44,605 bases of DNA from Deltaproteobacteria bacterium Ga0077539 (GTDB lineage Bacteria; Myxococcota_A; Polyangia; Polyangiales; Ga0077539): positions 1 through 44,605 of the forward strand of contig LNEO01000361.1 in NCBI GenBank assembly GCA_001465015.1, in the 5' to 3' direction. The position numbers and the translations under genes are program-made. The notes under the pieces were generated by a model that worked only from the letters and a program-made list of their open reading frames with translations, was not told where the DNA came from and did not search any database. The first letter of the stretch is position 1. Every line of letters begins with the position of its first letter. Below, piece by piece: positions 8,461 to 19,187 of the stretch.

Positions 8461-9018
8461 ATGCGAACGCGATCGACCTCGACGTCGACCCTCTGCGCGC
8501 TGTGCGCGCTCTCGTCCCTCGTCGCCTGCGCTCCTGCGGCAGACACTCAGACGAATTTCGCCACCCGAACGAGCTCGCAGGAGACGACGAGCGGCGGCGC
8601 GCAGATACGCGGCGGAGGCGAGGTCACGACCTCCAGCACCACCACCACCGGCACGCAGGTCACAGGCCCCGGTGACTCGCAGCCCGTCGGACTCGCAGCC
8701 GCTTCGGGCTCGAACCCCACCGGGTCGGTGGCCACGGGACCGGCGCTCGGCGGCGACGCGGATCACCCGGTGCCTCGATGCGGGGCCAGAGACAGCTACT
8801 ACTTCGTCTCGACGGAGTTTCGATGCCCCGACGGGAGCAACCCCCTCGGCGGCAACCTCGCGCTCGGTCAGCGGTCACGACGAGGAAACGTCGGCGCCAA
8901 CAACACCACCGGCAACATCATCGACCTCTACGAAGTGCCCTGCGCGACCGGCCCGCAGCGTGTCTACGTCGACATGTACCACTGCCCGCCTGGGGTGAAC
9001 CCGCTCTTCGGACCGTAA
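8461..9018 (+). CDS. Small Cys-containing lipoprotein of unknown function
   Basis: A 185-residue protein. The signal peptide ends in SSLVAC, giving a good lipobox with Cys23 as the lipidated residue. A Thr/Ser/Gly-rich linker (about residues 25-95) follows. The last 80 residues form a compact domain with four Cys in two spaced pairs (PRCGARDSYY, EFRCPDGSNPLGG, YEVPCATG, DMYHCPPGVNPLFG); the two Pro-Asn-Pro-Leu tails look like an internal duplication (CPDGSNPL and CPPGVNPL). The paired Cys suggest disulphides outside the cytoplasm. No family was recognised. Confidence 0.65.
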   Translation: MRTRSTSTSTLCALCALSSLVACAPAADTQTNFATRTSSQETTSGGAQIRGGGEVTTSSTTTTGTQVTGPGDSQPVGLAAASGSNPTGSVATGPALGGDADHPVPRCGARDSYYFVSTEFRCPDGSNPLGGNLALGQRSRRGNVGANNTTGNIIDLYEVPCATGPQRVYVDMYHCPPGVNPLFGP

Positions 9019-9036
9019 GCACACGTTTTCGAGTCA

Positions 9037-9051
9037 CCCGTGATTCACGGG
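9037..9051. terminator. Short palindrome between convergent genes
   Basis: CCCGTGATTCACGGG is a perfect 7-bp stem around one base. It spans the stop of the minus gene (9045) and lies 18 bp after the plus gene's stop. It has no T-run, so it is only a weak candidate for a bidirectional terminator. Confidence 0.25.
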
Positions 9052-10175
9052 ACGACCCACGCTTCGGGCTCGGGCTCGCGCGCGATCGAGTCGCTGTCCC
9101 ACGCGGCCCAGTAGCGCAGGCCGCACGCGACGCACTGATACTCGACCTCTCCGGCGCTGCTGGCGCTCGCGCCGTCGTCGCCGTCGTCGGACCACCGTCG
9201 CACCGCCCGTACACCTTCGTCGTCGCAGCGACCGCAACGATGGCGGCCTCCGCCGAGCGCGCGCGCGATCACCCTCGCCGGGGTCTTGTGCCGGTGCAGC
9301 TCGAGCTCGGCGGCCACCTCTCTCGCGAGGGGCCAGCGAGCGATCTTCGCGAGCGCACCATCGAAGGCGATCGCGCCGAGGCGTCGACTCGTTCCGTAGA
9401 GGAGCACCCTGGGATGGCTGGCGAAGCGGCTCCAGTCCGCGAGCATCCTCGCGAGCGAGGTCAGCGCGTCGGGGTCCCACTCGATCGCGGCCATCGCTCG
9501 CCACCTGGACGACTGCGACAGGGCCTCGACGCGATCTGCGACCGACACGACCGCGTCCCCCGCGAGAACGCCGCGAACATCGACGCCCTGCCGCGCGAGA
9601 AACACGAGCAGCGCGCCTCGCGTCGACGGCGCGACGCGCTCGGCTACGTCGAACAAGAGGGCAGCTCTTCGACCGCGCGGCGGGTCGACCTCGCGCCAGA
9701 CGACGGCGAACGTCCGATCGAGCCGCGCCGAACCGAAGTCCGCAGCGTTGACATAGGCGGCGACCTCCGCGCAGTCCCCGGCGCGAGCGAGCGTCGCGGC
9801 GTCTTGGTCCGCGCCCTCATCGAGCGCCGCGAGCGCCACGCGAGCCTCGTCCACGACGCTCCAGCGAACGCCCCGAGAGAACGAGGGATCCTCGAGCAAC
9901 GACGCGAGCGATTCGCGAAGCGCTGCCCGGACCCGCATCGATCGATCGACCGAAGCGGCTCCGCTCGGGCCAGCGAGCTCGGCGAGCGCCTGGTCCACCG
10001 AGTCCCACAGGTCCCATAGCGCGGTGGTCACGTCGTCGCGCGTGCGAGCAAAAGACAGCGACAGCGAGAGCCCCACCCGGACCACCACGCGGCCCATCGG
10101 GTCGCTTTCGGCCAGCGGGTCGCTCTCGGTTGGCGGGTCGCCCTGCGTCGACAGGCTCTCGAGCGCTTGGCTCAC
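9045..10175 (-). CDS. Uncharacterised protein with C-terminal zinc ribbon
   Basis: A 376-residue soluble protein beginning with GTG at 10175; no ribosome site is visible, and TATGAA lies 8 nt upstream. The N-terminus is Asp/Ser/Pro-rich, and the centre is helical, Ala/Leu/Arg-rich. Near the C-terminus the pairs RCGRC and QCVACG, separated by an acidic loop, form a CxxC...CxxC zinc ribbon. Zinc ribbons bind nucleic acid or protein; nothing else identifies the role. It ends 27 bp from the convergent lipoprotein gene and is divergent from atpD. Confidence 0.6.
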   Translation of the reverse strand: MSQALESLSTQGDPPTESDPLAESDPMGRVVVRVGLSLSLSFARTRDDVTTALWDLWDSVDQALAELAGPSGAASVDRSMRVRAALRESLASLLEDPSFSRGVRWSVVDEARVALAALDEGADQDAATLARAGDCAEVAAYVNAADFGSARLDRTFAVVWREVDPPRGRRAALLFDVAERVAPSTRGALLVFLARQGVDVRGVLAGDAVVSVADRVEALSQSSRWRAMAAIEWDPDALTSLARMLADWSRFASHPRVLLYGTSRRLGAIAFDGALAKIARWPLAREVAAELELHRHKTPARVIARALGGGRHRCGRCDDEGVRAVRRWSDDGDDGASASSAGEVEYQCVACGLRYWAAWDSDSIAREPEPEAWVVP

Positions 10176-10315
10176 GGAGGCTCTTCATACCGCACTCCGT
10201 GACCGCGTATTCAGCGGACTTTGTGGATCTGTGCCCGCTTCGCCTCGACCGGTGCGCTTCTGGCCCTACAACCGCGGTACAACCCATCCGCGAAATCGCT
10301 GCGCGATCGTCGGCT

Positions 10316-10343
10316 TTGACCCTTGCAGGCTGGCCGTGATACC
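10316..10343 (+). promoter_or_regulatory. Candidate promoter for atpD-atpC
   Basis: TTGACC (10316-10321) and TGATAC (10338-10343), separated by 16 bp, resemble a sigma-70 type promoter. They lie about 85 bp before the atpD start in the 252-bp gap between atpD and the divergent zinc-ribbon gene. Confidence 0.35.
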
Positions 10344-10427
10344 CAGCGCGCGCGAATAGGCAGGGCCGCCGATTTGTGGCACGGCCCCGCACGCAGAGAC
10401 ATCGCTTCTCGAGAGGTAGTTGTTCCC

Positions 10428-11867
<1,440 letters not shown>

Positions 11868-11873
11868 TCCATC

Positions 11874-12293
11874 ATGGCCAGCATCATCGCACTCGAAGTC
11901 GTGACGCCCACGGGCCCTGTCGTAAAGGTCGACGTCGACCAGGTCGAGGCCCCCAGCGTCTTCGGTGAGTTCGGCGTGCTGCCGGGCCACTTGCCGCTGC
12001 TCGCGGCGCTCGAGGCAGGCGTCGTTCGCTACCGCTCTGCGGGTAAGCTCGTCGCCATCGCCGTGAGCCAGGGCTTCGCCGAAGCTGGCCCCGACCGCGT
12101 GACCATCCTCACGGAATCGGCCATCGACGGCAGCGAGGTCGACACGGCCTCCGTCAAGTCCGACCGAGACGCCCTGCTCAAGCAGCTCGAGAGCGTCTCG
12201 GCGGACGCCTCCAACGAGTACGAAGAGCTCTTGCGCAAGCGCAAGTGGCTCGACGCGCAGCTCGAAGCCGCCCGCGAGAGCGGCAAGAACTAA
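11874..12293 (+). CDS. atpC: F1F0 ATP synthase subunit epsilon
   Basis: A 139-residue protein immediately after atpD (6-bp gap), so co-transcribed. The N-terminal beta-sandwich is recognisable (LEVVTPTGPVVKVDVDQVEA, then GEFGVLPGHLPLLAALEAG), followed by the strand-turn VAIAVSQGFAEAGPDRVTIL and a C-terminal helical hairpin. Length and order fit the epsilon subunit, which couples the rotor to F1 and can inhibit ATP hydrolysis. The operon seems to end here: the next gene starts 89 bp later and encodes a surface lipoprotein. Confidence 0.95.
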   Translation: MASIIALEVVTPTGPVVKVDVDQVEAPSVFGEFGVLPGHLPLLAALEAGVVRYRSAGKLVAIAVSQGFAEAGPDRVTILTESAIDGSEVDTASVKSDRDALLKQLESVSADASNEYEELLRKRKWLDAQLEAARESGKN

Positions 12294-12382
12294 CGCGCAC
12301 GCTCGAGCATCGCGCGCGGGGGCGAACAGGATGGCGCGCCGCGAGAGAGCGCGCGATCGTTACGAAGCCACAGGCGGGATCC

Positions 12383-14251
12383 ATGCTGAAGAGCAGCGCA
12401 TATTCGTGGATGTTCGCAGGGCTGGCGCTCTCGGGTTGCCACGATCGGGTCACGATCGTCCGCGTCGACGCCGAGTCCCGCGACGCGATCGTGGCGACCG
12501 ACGCGACGCTCGATCGCAGCGAACCGGCGATGGATGTCCCGTCGCGCGACGACGCCAGCGACGACGCGATCGACGCTCCCGATTCGCTGCCCGATTCGCT
12601 GCCCGATTCGTTGCCCGATTCGCTGCCCGATTCGCTGCCCGATGTGCCGCCGCGCGTCCCGGATCCGCCGCGATTGATCGCGCCGATGTCGAGCAGCTTC
12701 GTGACCGGCTCCTCTCCGACGCTGCGCTGGATTCGCTCGGAGAACACCGACGAAGCCGTGCTGGAGGTGTGCGCAGATCGCGCGTGCACCGTGGTCGAGC
12801 AGACCCACACCGTCGCGGCCGACCGCATGGTGGCCGCTGGAGTCGGCTTCGGAACGCATTTCTGGCGCGTGTTTGGACAGACCGGTGCGCGGCGCTCTGC
12901 GCCGAGCGCCGTGTGGCAGTTTCACGTTCCGCGCGCCTCGGCGCCGACGACCAACGCGTGGGGCACGACCCCAGATTTCAACGGTGATGGCCTCACCGAT
13001 GTCGTGGTCGGCGCGCCCGACGCGCGGGGCGGAGGCGCCGCGTACATCTTCGTCGGAGAGCGGCCGGGCGTCGCCGCGACGCCCGTGTCCATGCTTCGAG
13101 GGGCGGGACGCTTCGGGTTCGTCATCGAGTCCGCGGGAGACCTCAACGGCGACGGGTTCGCGGACCTCGCGGTGGGCGCTCCCAACGACGCGGCAAACGC
13201 GGGATCCGTGAGCGTTTTCTATGGCTCGCGCAGCGGGATCCTGCCGATGTCGCCGCGCACGTACCTCACGGGACTCCTCGAGAACGACGAGTTCGGAACG
13301 TCCGTCTCCGCGGCGGGAGACATCGACGGCGACGGCTACGGAGACCTCGCGATCGGAGCGCCGTTCGCCGCGTCGCGCGCAGGTCGCGTGTGGGTGTACT
13401 TCGGCGGACCTTCGGGGCTGTCCGGCGCGTTCTCCACTGTGACGGGAAGCGTGGGACTGAGCACGGGCTTCGGGGGTTCGGTGACCGGAGCGTGCGACGC
13501 AGACCGCGACGGATTCCCGGACCTGCTCATCGGAGCGCCTTTGGCCTTCGGCGGAACAGGCTCAGCGGTCTTCGTGCGCGGTCGCGGTCGCGCGCTCGCG
13601 ACGACAACGACGATCCGCGCTCTGTCGTCGAGCGCGTGGTTCGGATTTCATGTCAGTCGCGCAGGTGACGTGAATCGCGACTCGTTTTGCGACCTCGTCA
13701 TCGGATCGCCCAACGACGGCTCGAACGCGGGCGCCTTTCATGTGTTTTCGGCGCGAGAAGTCTGGGATCGCGCCGAACCGACCGTGTCGATCATCGAGAC
13801 TGTGGTCGATCGCGCGTTGGGCTACCGCGTCACCGACGCGCGCGATATCGACGGTGACGGAACGGACGACATCGCCGTCGGCGCGCCGGGCGTCGCCAAC
13901 CAGAGCTACGTCCGCGTCTTCCGCGGCTCGCCATCGATGACGATCGAGCGCACGCCCTGGGCGACGTCGCTGCTCGGTCCAGAAGTCGGGCGTTTCGGCC
14001 GCTCGGTCGGCGGGCACGGAGACGTGAACGGAGACGATTTTTCGGACCTCGTCGTCGGCGCGCCGGAGTTCGGCGCTTCGGGAGGTCGCACGTTTGTGTT
14101 TTCAGGCGGAGCGGCCGCGCTGACCGAGCAGCAACGGATCGCCGGGCCAGACGGCGGCTATTCGGGCGGGGCGGTCGCGATGCTTCGATCGACGGTGTCG
14201 ACGACTCGCGCTAGAACAACGCCGGCGCGCGCGAGCAAGATTCGTCTCTAG
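12383..14251 (+). CDS. FG-GAP repeat (integrin-like beta-propeller) lipoprotein
   Basis: A 622-residue secreted protein. The ATG at 12383 begins a signal peptide ending LALSGC (lipobox, Cys at about residue 18). An Asp-rich linker follows that includes five tandem Pro-Asp-Ser-Leu units. Next comes a fibronectin-III-like region (about residues 95-190, with SPTLRWIRSENTDEAVLEVC and GTHFWRVFG). The rest holds seven FG-GAP repeats with the calcium-loop pattern D-x-[ND]-x-D-G followed by D-[LIV]-x-[VI]-G-[AS]-P, for example DFNGDGLTDVVVGAP and DIDGDGYGDLAIGAP; two repeats are degenerate (DADRDG, DVNRDS). This predicts a seven-bladed calcium-binding propeller exposed at the cell surface, probably adhesive. 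The last 25 residues are unlike the repeats. Confidence 0.88.
   Translation: MLKSSAYSWMFAGLALSGCHDRVTIVRVDAESRDAIVATDATLDRSEPAMDVPSRDDASDDAIDAPDSLPDSLPDSLPDSLPDSLPDVPPRVPDPPRLIAPMSSSFVTGSSPTLRWIRSENTDEAVLEVCADRACTVVEQTHTVAADRMVAAGVGFGTHFWRVFGQTGARRSAPSAVWQFHVPRASAPTTNAWGTTPDFNGDGLTDVVVGAPDARGGGAAYIFVGERPGVAATPVSMLRGAGRFGFVIESAGDLNGDGFADLAVGAPNDAANAGSVSVFYGSRSGILPMSPRTYLTGLLENDEFGTSVSAAGDIDGDGYGDLAIGAPFAASRAGRVWVYFGGPSGLSGAFSTVTGSVGLSTGFGGSVTGACDADRDGFPDLLIGAPLAFGGTGSAVFVRGRGRALATTTTIRALSSSAWFGFHVSRAGDVNRDSFCDLVIGSPNDGSNAGAFHVFSAREVWDRAEPTVSIIETVVDRALGYRVTDARDIDGDGTDDIAVGAPGVANQSYVRVFRGSPSMTIERTPWATSLLGPEVGRFGRSVGGHGDVNGDDFSDLVVGAPEFGASGGRTFVFSGGAAALTEQQRIAGPDGGYSGGAVAMLRSTVSTTRARTTPARASKIRL
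12581..12640 (+). repeat. Five tandem 12-bp units in a lipoprotein linker
   Basis: GATTCGCTGCCC is repeated five times with one substitution, encoding Asp-Ser-Leu-Pro units. In-frame 12-bp units allow linker length to change by slippage without a frameshift. Confidence 0.9.
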
Positions 14252-14281
14252 AGCGCCGCCTTCTGTTGGCGAAACGCGCCG

Positions 14282-15673
14282 TCACCGCTTGCGCGCGCGA
14301 AGGACCGCGATCACGCCGAGCAGCAGCGCGATCCACCCGCGAGGCTCGCCCGTGTTCGCCAGGCTCGCTGAGCATCCCCCACGCGCAAGGGACGGGACAT
14401 CCATCGGCGTCGCCACAGGCGCGGGGCGCCGCTGCGTCTCGACGGCCGTGTTGATTTCTGCGCTTGTATTCGAGACGAGAGGCCTCGCCTCGGCTTGCCC
14501 GACCGCCACCGCGCTCTCGGTCCCGAGCGCGCTCGCCGCGAGCGGCCGGTGCGCGAGGGCGCTGGCCCCGTCGATCACGAGCCAGTGCAGCACCCCGTCG
14601 CCAGTGACGACCAGCAGCGGCTCGGCGTCGATCGGCGCGCGCGCGGTCGGCCCGTCGCGAACGGCCACCGCGGCTCCGTCAGCCACGCGAAACGCGCTGA
14701 GCGCCCCAGCGCGCTCGCTCACGAGCAGGTCCAGCGCGCCGTCTCCATCCACGTCTCCCACGCGCACCCCGACCCGCGACGGGCCGCCAGATCGCCTGGG
14801 AAATCCCTGCCTCACAGCCCCGCTTCGAGCGTCGACGAGGTGCACCCATCCGTCGACGTCGGCCCACGACGCGAGCATCGTGCGACCTTCGTAGAAGGCG
14901 ACGGGCGGCGCGAGGACCAGCGAGGTGGCCGCGTGCGACCAGCGCGCTTCACCCGAGCGAGACAGCGCGCGAACGACGCCGCCCGGCGCGGCCACGAGCA
15001 GCTCGTCTTCTCCGTCGCGGTCGACGTCCACGGCGAGCGCGGGGCTGGTGCTGCCGCGCGCGTCCGCTCCGAAGGCGCCTTCGAGCGAGCGCCCGTCGAT
15101 GGCGTTCCAGCAGTCGAACGCGTTCGAGCGAGCGACGCACACCGCGCTTCCTTCGCGGCGCTGCACGAGCGTCGGAGAGCCAGCGCCGAGCATCGCGCGC
15201 GGGTCACCGGCGGCCTCGGTGCGGCGATAGAACTGCAACGATCCATCGTGGATCGAGCGCCACTGCACTTGCCCGTCACCGAGGCGCAGGACCGTGGATC
15301 GATCGACGAGCAGAGGCTCTCCCCACACGGGCGCGCCCAGCGCGGCGGTGAAGAGCACGGCGCCGTCGGCGTCGAGGCGAACGAGCGCGCGCCCGGTCGA
15401 GCTCGGGGCGATGAAGAGCGCGCCGCCGTCGGGCAGGACACGCACCGAGCCGGTCGCGCACGATCCTTCGCGGGACCACTCGACGCGGGGGCCGCCTCCA
15501 GGGCCGATGGACCACTGCGTGACGCGGTCGCCGACGCAGCCGACGAAGCGCGCGCGGTCCGACGCAGAGGAGATGGCGCGCAGCGCCCCTGCGTGCTGGG
15601 CGAGCGCAGCGTGAGCAGCAGTGAGCGCGCACAGCGCCGTCGCGAGCGCGAAGAGAGAGCGTTGCTTGTTCAT
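14282..15673 (-). CDS. Exported beta-propeller protein with MYXO-CTERM-like sorting tail
   Basis: A 463-residue protein. The ATG at 15673 overlaps the stop of the upstream gene by 4 bp (ATGA). The signal peptide is about 25 residues, ending HAALAQ. The body has PQQ/FG-GAP-like blades, including VDVDRDGEDELLVAAPG and VGDVDGDGALDLLVSE. The last 30 residues carry a Cys (GGCSASL), a short linker, Trp, a hydrophobic helix (IALLLGVIAVL) and a basic end RARKR. This tripartite tail matches the MYXO-CTERM sorting signal, which in known cases is processed near the Cys by a dedicated membrane protease and leaves a lipid-anchored surface protein. That processing is inferred here. Translation is coupled to the 1077-residue protein. 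Confidence 0.8.
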   Translation of the reverse strand: MNKQRSLFALATALCALTAAHAALAQHAGALRAISSASDRARFVGCVGDRVTQWSIGPGGGPRVEWSREGSCATGSVRVLPDGGALFIAPSSTGRALVRLDADGAVLFTAALGAPVWGEPLLVDRSTVLRLGDGQVQWRSIHDGSLQFYRRTEAAGDPRAMLGAGSPTLVQRREGSAVCVARSNAFDCWNAIDGRSLEGAFGADARGSTSPALAVDVDRDGEDELLVAAPGGVVRALSRSGEARWSHAATSLVLAPPVAFYEGRTMLASWADVDGWVHLVDARSGAVRQGFPRRSGGPSRVGVRVGDVDGDGALDLLVSERAGALSAFRVADGAAVAVRDGPTARAPIDAEPLLVVTGDGVLHWLVIDGASALAHRPLAASALGTESAVAVGQAEARPLVSNTSAEINTAVETQRRPAPVATPMDVPSLARGGCSASLANTGEPRGWIALLLGVIAVLRARKR

Positions 15674-18600
15674 GGGCTGACCCTCGTCATCGTGAGCCAC
15701 GATGCGTGACCGGTGAACGTGCTGGCGGGCATGCGATAGTTGCTGCGCGCTGCAGCTTCGAAGTCGTAGAACGCGACCCAGGTGGGGACGGACTCGGCGC
15801 TCCATCGAGCGAGCGACCCCGCGATCACGACGGCCATCGGCATGACGACGCCCACGGGCCCCGGGGCGCGGACGACCCGCTCTTCTGTGGGCCGCGCAGC
15901 GCCGAGGCTGCTGTGAACGTCGCCGACCATCGGGCGCGTGACGCGGAGGTAGAAGTCGAACGGCGCTGCGGGGCGGCTCGCGCTGGGGTTTGCCTCCGCG
16001 TTGGCGAGCGTGATGGTGACGCGAAAGTGCGCGCCGACGACGGGGGCCGAGCCCACGACGGTGTTGCTCGCAGACTCGCCGGCGTTGGGCGGAAGCGCCG
16101 CGCGCGTGTCGGCGATCACCTCGAGGTCGATCGCGTTGACGCCGTTGACGATGGTGCTGCTCGGCGAAGAAGCGCCGACGACCGCCGCGCTGGCCCAGCG
16201 ATCGACGCGCGCGGTCCACGGTCCGACCGCGGGGAGCGCGAGGCGAAGCGCGTGGTCGTACCAGGCTCCGCGCGCGAGGGGATCGACGTCGATCACGTAT
16301 CCCGTGACGAATCCGCTAGAGAATCTCTCGTCGATCACGGTCTCGACGATGAGGTCGTTGTAGTCCCAGTCGTTGTCGCCGGAGCCGAGGCGGTCTTCGA
16401 AGGCGACGGTCCAGGTCGAGCTCGCGCTCGTGGGCGCCTGCGGCGTGGCGTAGGCCGGGTCGCTCGGGGCGCTGACGTTGTTGCTGCTGTCTTGCGCAGA
16501 GATGCGCCAGGCGTAGCGGCGGCCGTTGAGCACGCCGGTGTCGACGTAGGTGCTCGCGGTGACGAGGCCCGCGACGATGCGCGTGAAGGGGCCTCCCGCC
16601 TCGGAGCGCTCGAGGACGTAGCCCCAGAGGTCTCCGTCGCGGTCTCCGCCCACAAACGAGAGGGTGGCTCGGTTGTCGCCGCCGCTCGCGAACACCGAGG
16701 GAACATCGGGCGCCAGCGTGTCACGCGCCGTGGCCGACAGCGTCTCGGTGTAGATGTACGCGCCGTCATCGAGCACGGCGCGAACGCGGTAGTAGTACGT
16801 AGCGTTGAGCGTGACGGCGGCGTCGGTCCACTGGTACGAGCTGCCGGTCGTCCAGCCTCCGTTGGCGGTGATCGACGAGAGGATTCTCGACTCGACGCCG
16901 CCCGGAGAGCTCGCGCGGACGAGCTCGAAGCGCACGGCGCGGGCCTCGCGCGCGGTGCTCGCGCGAACGACGATCGCGCTCGCCGAAGGCGCCGCAGAGG
17001 CCGAAGCAAACGCGGCGAACGAAGGGTCATCGAGGATGGTCAGCTCGCTCGCCGCGGTGGCGAGCGGCTCGCTGGCGAGCAGGCCTGGTCCCGTGGCGCG
17101 TACGATCCCGCGCACGACGACGCGGCCGCCGTTGCGCAGTCCGCCGATCGCGCACTCGGGGCGCAGCGTCACGCGGACGGTGCGGCGCGAGCGGGCCGAG
17201 AGCGTGCGCGCGGGGAGCGAGAGCACGGTCCCTGCGGCGTTCATCGTGCTCGTGGGGACGACCGCGACGCCGTCGTCGGTGATCGATACGAACGACCATG
17301 ACTGCGCGAGGTCGATGTCGATCGAGGCGGCCGTGAGCTCGGATGGCTCGATGTTTTCTGCGGTCAACACGAACTCTTGCGCGACGCCGCAGCGCGCCGT
17401 GGAGCTGGCGGTCTCGACTTGCAGCGTGGGGTTCGCCGGCGCTGCGCTGGCCGCGTACGAGAGCCAGTTGTCGTTGAAGTTGGTGCTCCAGACGGCGATG
17501 GGGTTGTCGCTGGTGACGCGGAGGTAGGGCCGGCGCCCCATGGCGGGGACGTTCATGTTGTTCCACTGCGCGGGGTCGATGCGGACGTCGGCGGGCGCGA
17601 GGCGGTTGGCGGTGACGGTCTGCGAGAAGAGCGTTCCGCCGGTGTCTGCGTCGATGACGTTGACGGTGGCCGCCGTCGATCGCGCGAAGATGTACAAGTG
17701 GCTGTACGTGCCGCCGATGTTGCGCACGGACGTCTGGATCCCCGGCGGCGGAATGTACGCGAGAAAGTCCCGCCCCGACGCGCTGCCGTCCGCCGAGGAA
17801 ACGTAGCTCGCGATGTCGCTCGTGCCGATCGAGCCCGTCTCGAGCCAGCTGGCCTCGAACACGCTCACGCGCCTGCCCGCCGTCGCCGTGAGCCGAAACA
17901 AAGCATAGTTGGGCCCGACGATGTCCGCGTGATCGAAGGGCTGCGGCAATCTGTACGTGCCGATGGACTCCCAGCGGAGGGTGGTCGCGTTCCACCCGTC
18001 GAGCGCGACCGAGGTGTTCGCGTCGTAGCCCACGACGCGGATCTCTTGCTCCCGTCGCAGCCCCGGGTCGTGCGGCACCGTGAAGTAGAACAAGTCACCG
18101 GTCGACGCGCCGTTCGCGCTCGGAACGAACCCTCCTCCGTCCCGCGCCTGCGAACCCGTCCCCAGCGTCTCGAGCGCCCCCGTGATGGCGGTCACCGGCT
18201 CGCTCGCTTCGATCAGATAGGTATGCCCAGGGGTCATCAAGTCCACGCCCAGCCCGCGGCGCACCATCAGGTCTTCGCCCACGCCCAGCGTCGTCTCGAG
18301 CAACACTCTCCCGCCGGTGCGCGACAGCTGCGTCACGCCCGTCGCGAGCGTAGCGCTCGCGCTGATCTCGCTGATCCGAACGCGCGTGTTCGCGGTGTAC
18401 GCGAACACGTCGACGTCTCGCTTCGAGCCCGTCCCGTCGGGCGCAAAGATGTAGAACGACTGGCTCAACATCCGGTTGTTGTCGCCAGGAACCCAGTCGT
18501 GCTCCCAGTCCGACCGCGTCGCGATCAGCACCGTGACCGGCGCGTCCGAGCGCACGTCGAACAGATCTCCGTCCCACACGCCGCCCGCGTCGTCGTTGAC

Positions 18601-18903
18601 CGCGCCGTCCCGCAGGTAGACCACCTGCGATTGGCCTCTCTCGAGGCTCACCGAGCAGCTGTCGTCGCTGTCTCCGTCGGCGCCGTCGTCGACGATGTCG
18701 AGCCGCGTGCGACCGCTCGTTCCGCTGCTCTGCGCGGTGACGATCAGCATCGAGTGTCGACCGTTGTTGGAGTTGTTCGGCGGAGCGAACACCGTGAAGT
18801 GCGTCGCGGCGTTGCCGATGGCGGCGGCTTCGCGCGGCGCGGCGACCGCTCCGATGAGCACGCTCGCGGCGCACAGTCCGAGGGTTGGTAGGGGTCTTCT
18901 CAT
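15670..18903 (-). CDS. Large exported protein with IgGFc-binding-like N-terminus, Fn3-like region and DUF4114-type domain
   Basis: A 1077-residue protein. The ATG at 18903 starts a signal peptide (MRRPLPTLGLCAASVLIGAV, then APREAAA). The first about 450 residues (THFTVFAPPNNSNN, then VTVLIATRSDWEHDWVPGDN, later SYAASAAP) resemble the IgGFc-binding N-terminal-type domain found in many myxobacterial exoproteins; this assignment is tentative. A fibronectin-like segment follows (YQWTDAAVTLNATYYYRVRA). Near residue 850, TVAFEDRLGSGDNDWDYNDL is the Asp-rich calcium-type motif of DUF4114/LruC domains. No lipobox or sorting tail is present, so it is probably released or held by its partner, the MYXO-CTERM-like protein encoded just downstream with a 4-bp overlap. 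Together they look like a surface adhesion or matrix unit. Confidence 0.75.
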   Translation of the reverse strand: MRRPLPTLGLCAASVLIGAVAAPREAAAIGNAATHFTVFAPPNNSNNGRHSMLIVTAQSSGTSGRTRLDIVDDGADGDSDDSCSVSLERGQSQVVYLRDGAVNDDAGGVWDGDLFDVRSDAPVTVLIATRSDWEHDWVPGDNNRMLSQSFYIFAPDGTGSKRDVDVFAYTANTRVRISEISASATLATGVTQLSRTGGRVLLETTLGVGEDLMVRRGLGVDLMTPGHTYLIEASEPVTAITGALETLGTGSQARDGGGFVPSANGASTGDLFYFTVPHDPGLRREQEIRVVGYDANTSVALDGWNATTLRWESIGTYRLPQPFDHADIVGPNYALFRLTATAGRRVSVFEASWLETGSIGTSDIASYVSSADGSASGRDFLAYIPPPGIQTSVRNIGGTYSHLYIFARSTAATVNVIDADTGGTLFSQTVTANRLAPADVRIDPAQWNNMNVPAMGRRPYLRVTSDNPIAVWSTNFNDNWLSYAASAAPANPTLQVETASSTARCGVAQEFVLTAENIEPSELTAASIDIDLAQSWSFVSITDDGVAVVPTSTMNAAGTVLSLPARTLSARSRRTVRVTLRPECAIGGLRNGGRVVVRGIVRATGPGLLASEPLATAASELTILDDPSFAAFASASAAPSASAIVVRASTAREARAVRFELVRASSPGGVESRILSSITANGGWTTGSSYQWTDAAVTLNATYYYRVRAVLDDGAYIYTETLSATARDTLAPDVPSVFASGGDNRATLSFVGGDRDGDLWGYVLERSEAGGPFTRIVAGLVTASTYVDTGVLNGRRYAWRISAQDSSNNVSAPSDPAYATPQAPTSASSTWTVAFEDRLGSGDNDWDYNDLIVETVIDERFSSGFVTGYVIDVDPLARGAWYDHALRLALPAVGPWTARVDRWASAAVVGASSPSSTIVNGVNAIDLEVIADTRAALPPNAGESASNTVVGSAPVVGAHFRVTITLANAEANPSASRPAAPFDFYLRVTRPMVGDVHSSLGAARPTEERVVRAPGPVGVVMPMAVVIAGSLARWSAESVPTWVAFYDFEAAARSNYRMPASTFTGHASWLTMTRVSP

Positions 18904-19187
18904 CGAAGAGAGCACGCCTCGCACGCAGCGAGCCAGCCTCGCGCACGCGCGCGCGGTCGAGCGAAGAAACAGCGACCTTTCGCTGCAAATCAAGCGCCCG
19001 ATCGCGATCCATCCCCGAGCGCCGCGAGGACCTTTGGCTACCCGTGATTTGTTTCATAACGGAGCAGCCCTGCGCTGATCGTGCCGATTCGGTACGCGCG
19101 ATCCCGAGGGACACGTCGCGCGCTGTCCGTGTGACTCAGCACCCGCGTAGAGCTCTCTCACGGGCCCGCTCGTAGCGCTCGCCAGCA
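18904..19187. other. Intergenic region without recognised genes
   Basis: This is the first part of the 523-bp gap between divergent genes (18903 minus, 19427 plus). I see no coding pattern or strong promoter here. The 43-bp repeat array occupies the part nearer the plus gene. Confidence 0.4.

Noticed and set aside
12581..12640. 12-bp repeats as a regulatory or CRISPR-like repeat
   Set aside because: They are in frame inside a lipoprotein linker, with no spacers.
15706..18891. Two very long plus-strand open frames (over 500 codons each) opposite the 1077-residue exoprotein gene
   Set aside because: Composition is Arg/Asp/Val/Ala noise expected from GC-rich antisense of a coding gene; the minus strand has a signal peptide and recognisable domains.
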